In this document: piece by piece, positions 32,745 to 33,344 of the stretch
Layout of the letters: each line of letters starts with the position of its first letter
Position numbering within the stretch: position 1 is the stretch's first letter
Assembly (NCBI GenBank): GCA_004322435.1
Contig: SCTT01000387.1
Coordinates: 1 to 33,344, forward strand
Reading direction: 5' to 3'
From: a bacterium
Lineage (GTDB): Bacteria > Elusimicrobiota > Elusimicrobia > UBA1565
Length of the DNA: 33,344 nt
The notes under the pieces: generated by a model
Told to the model about the DNA's origin: nothing
The model's input: the letters and a program-made list of their open reading frames with translations, nothing else
Database searches by the model: none
Made by a program: the position numbers and the translations under genes

Positions 32745-33331
32745 TGTCCCAACTCGTCTTCTGGATTGCGTCCTCCGACCCCGTCCGCGCGCGCCGCTGG
32801 GAGACTTTGATGACGCGCGAGGGCTGGACGGTGGCGCTCCTCGCGGACCCCGCCGCGCTCGCCGCCGACGTCGCCCGCCAGCGCTTCGGGCTGGTGCTGG
32901 CCGACTGGGGCGTTCTGCGTCCGCGCCCGGAGGAGGCCCTGGCCCGGGTCAAGGCGGCCTCGAGCGGCGTCTCCATCATCCTCATCGCCGGCCCCGAGAC
33001 CGGCCCCGAGAAGGTCATCGCGGCGCTCGAGGCGGGCTGCGACGACTCCTTCCCCGACGACATCGACGAGCGGCTGCTCTTGGCCAAGGTCAAGGCCCAC
33101 CTGCGCCGCATCCTGCCGAACCTGGCCTCGGCGCTCGACGTCCTGAAATCGCCCGGCGGCGAGCTCAAGGTGGACCGCTCGAAGCTCGAGGCCTACGTGA
33201 AGGGGACGCGCACGCGCTGGGCGACGGTGCCGGGCCTGACGCGCACCGAGTTCGAGTTCCTGGCGCTGTTCTTGCAGCAGCCCGGCAAGGTGCTCGAGCG
33301 CGGCTACATCCTCGAGACGGTCTGGAAGGGG
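32744..33331 (+). CDS. OmpR-type response regulator with atypical receiver, truncated at the contig end
   Basis: About 196 residues are visible, starting at the ATG that overlaps the previous stop. The ORF track misses it because it runs off the end. The N-terminal domain is receiver-like but degenerate: it begins LVFWIASSDPVRARRW with one acidic residue, has VLADWG (D54) at the phospho-acceptor place, and GCDDSFPDDID where YLxKPF would be, so the conserved Lys is absent. The C-terminal part is a winged-helix Trans_reg_C domain (LTRTEFEFLALFLQQPGKVLERGYILETVW). It probably binds DNA without ordinary phosphorylation. The real sequence stops at 33331; the rest is adapter. Confidence 0.85.
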
Positions 33332-33344
33332 AGATCGGAAGAGC
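33332..33344 (+). other. Illumina adapter remnant at the contig end
   Basis: The final 13 bases are AGATCGGAAGAGC, identical to the start of the standard Illumina TruSeq adapter. They sit exactly at the end and break the winged-helix domain. This is sequencing artefact, not genome. Confidence 0.93.

Overview
The window is a high-GC bacterial contig end with about 29 protein genes, mostly in short overlapping operons. It holds no rRNA, tRNA, CRISPR array or insertion sequence that I can see. Housekeeping genes (clpC, recA, a XerD-type recombinase) mark it as chromosomal. Phylum is not provable from the sequence. My best guess is a high-GC Elusimicrobiota-like bacterium, from the very long Ala/Pro-rich exported proteins starting with an 'AQLR'-type mature end, the ClpC form and general gene content; hold that loosely. 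Many first genes have a -10 hexamer only 4-8 nt before the start codon, so leaderless mRNAs appear common. The last 13 bases are an Illumina adapter start, so the right edge is an assembly artefact.

Region 1 (1-7000) looks accessory. It has the tail of an unknown gene, a visibly less GC-rich gene for a PD-(D/E)XK nuclease fused to a DUF2075 helicase-like ATPase, an exported thermonuclease and a 4-oxalocrotonate tautomerase. It then has three separate toxin-antitoxin pairs of the HigB/Gp49-like type, interspersed with an exported zinc-peptidase-like protein and a HAD hydrolase. Each toxin-antitoxin pair has its own sigma70-like promoter and palindromic operator. Just upstream of each promoter is one copy of the same 47-51 bp element, with an invariant GGGAAC-N17-CGTA core.

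Region 2 (7000-14100, minus strand) is a two-gene operon for giant exported proteins of about 1412 and 920 residues. I read the 920-residue protein as a degenerate HAD-like domain followed by an apparently intact RecB-like PD-(D/E)XK nuclease domain. The larger protein looks like two tandem, catalytically decayed copies of the same unit. Both end in Lys-rich tails. This is the best candidate in the window for an undescribed system.

Region 3 (14300-22500) holds clpC, a membrane-anchored class A beta-lactamase-like serine hydrolase with a small coupled gene, recA, a XerD-like recombinase, an exported protein of unknown function, and a thioredoxin-fold protein without the usual CXXC.

Region 4 (22500-33344) holds a thiolase and an exported fusion of a CPBP intramembrane protease with an HtrA-type serine protease and PDZ domain. 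A tightly overlapping operon follows (glycosyltransferase, FlK-like thioesterase, GNAT acetyltransferase, stand-alone receiver, 3-hydroxyacyl-CoA dehydrogenase, thiolase). Two further receiver-containing proteins end the window, the last one truncated.

Two dispersed repeat families cross the window. One is the GGGAAC-N17-CGTA element (four copies, one inside a gene). The other is a CCCTCTCCCGC/GCGGGAGAGGG palindrome (four sites). Three of these lie inside genes in the same frame, adding a PLPNPLPxAGEGRVR-like peptide, and one is a paired copy just upstream of recA.
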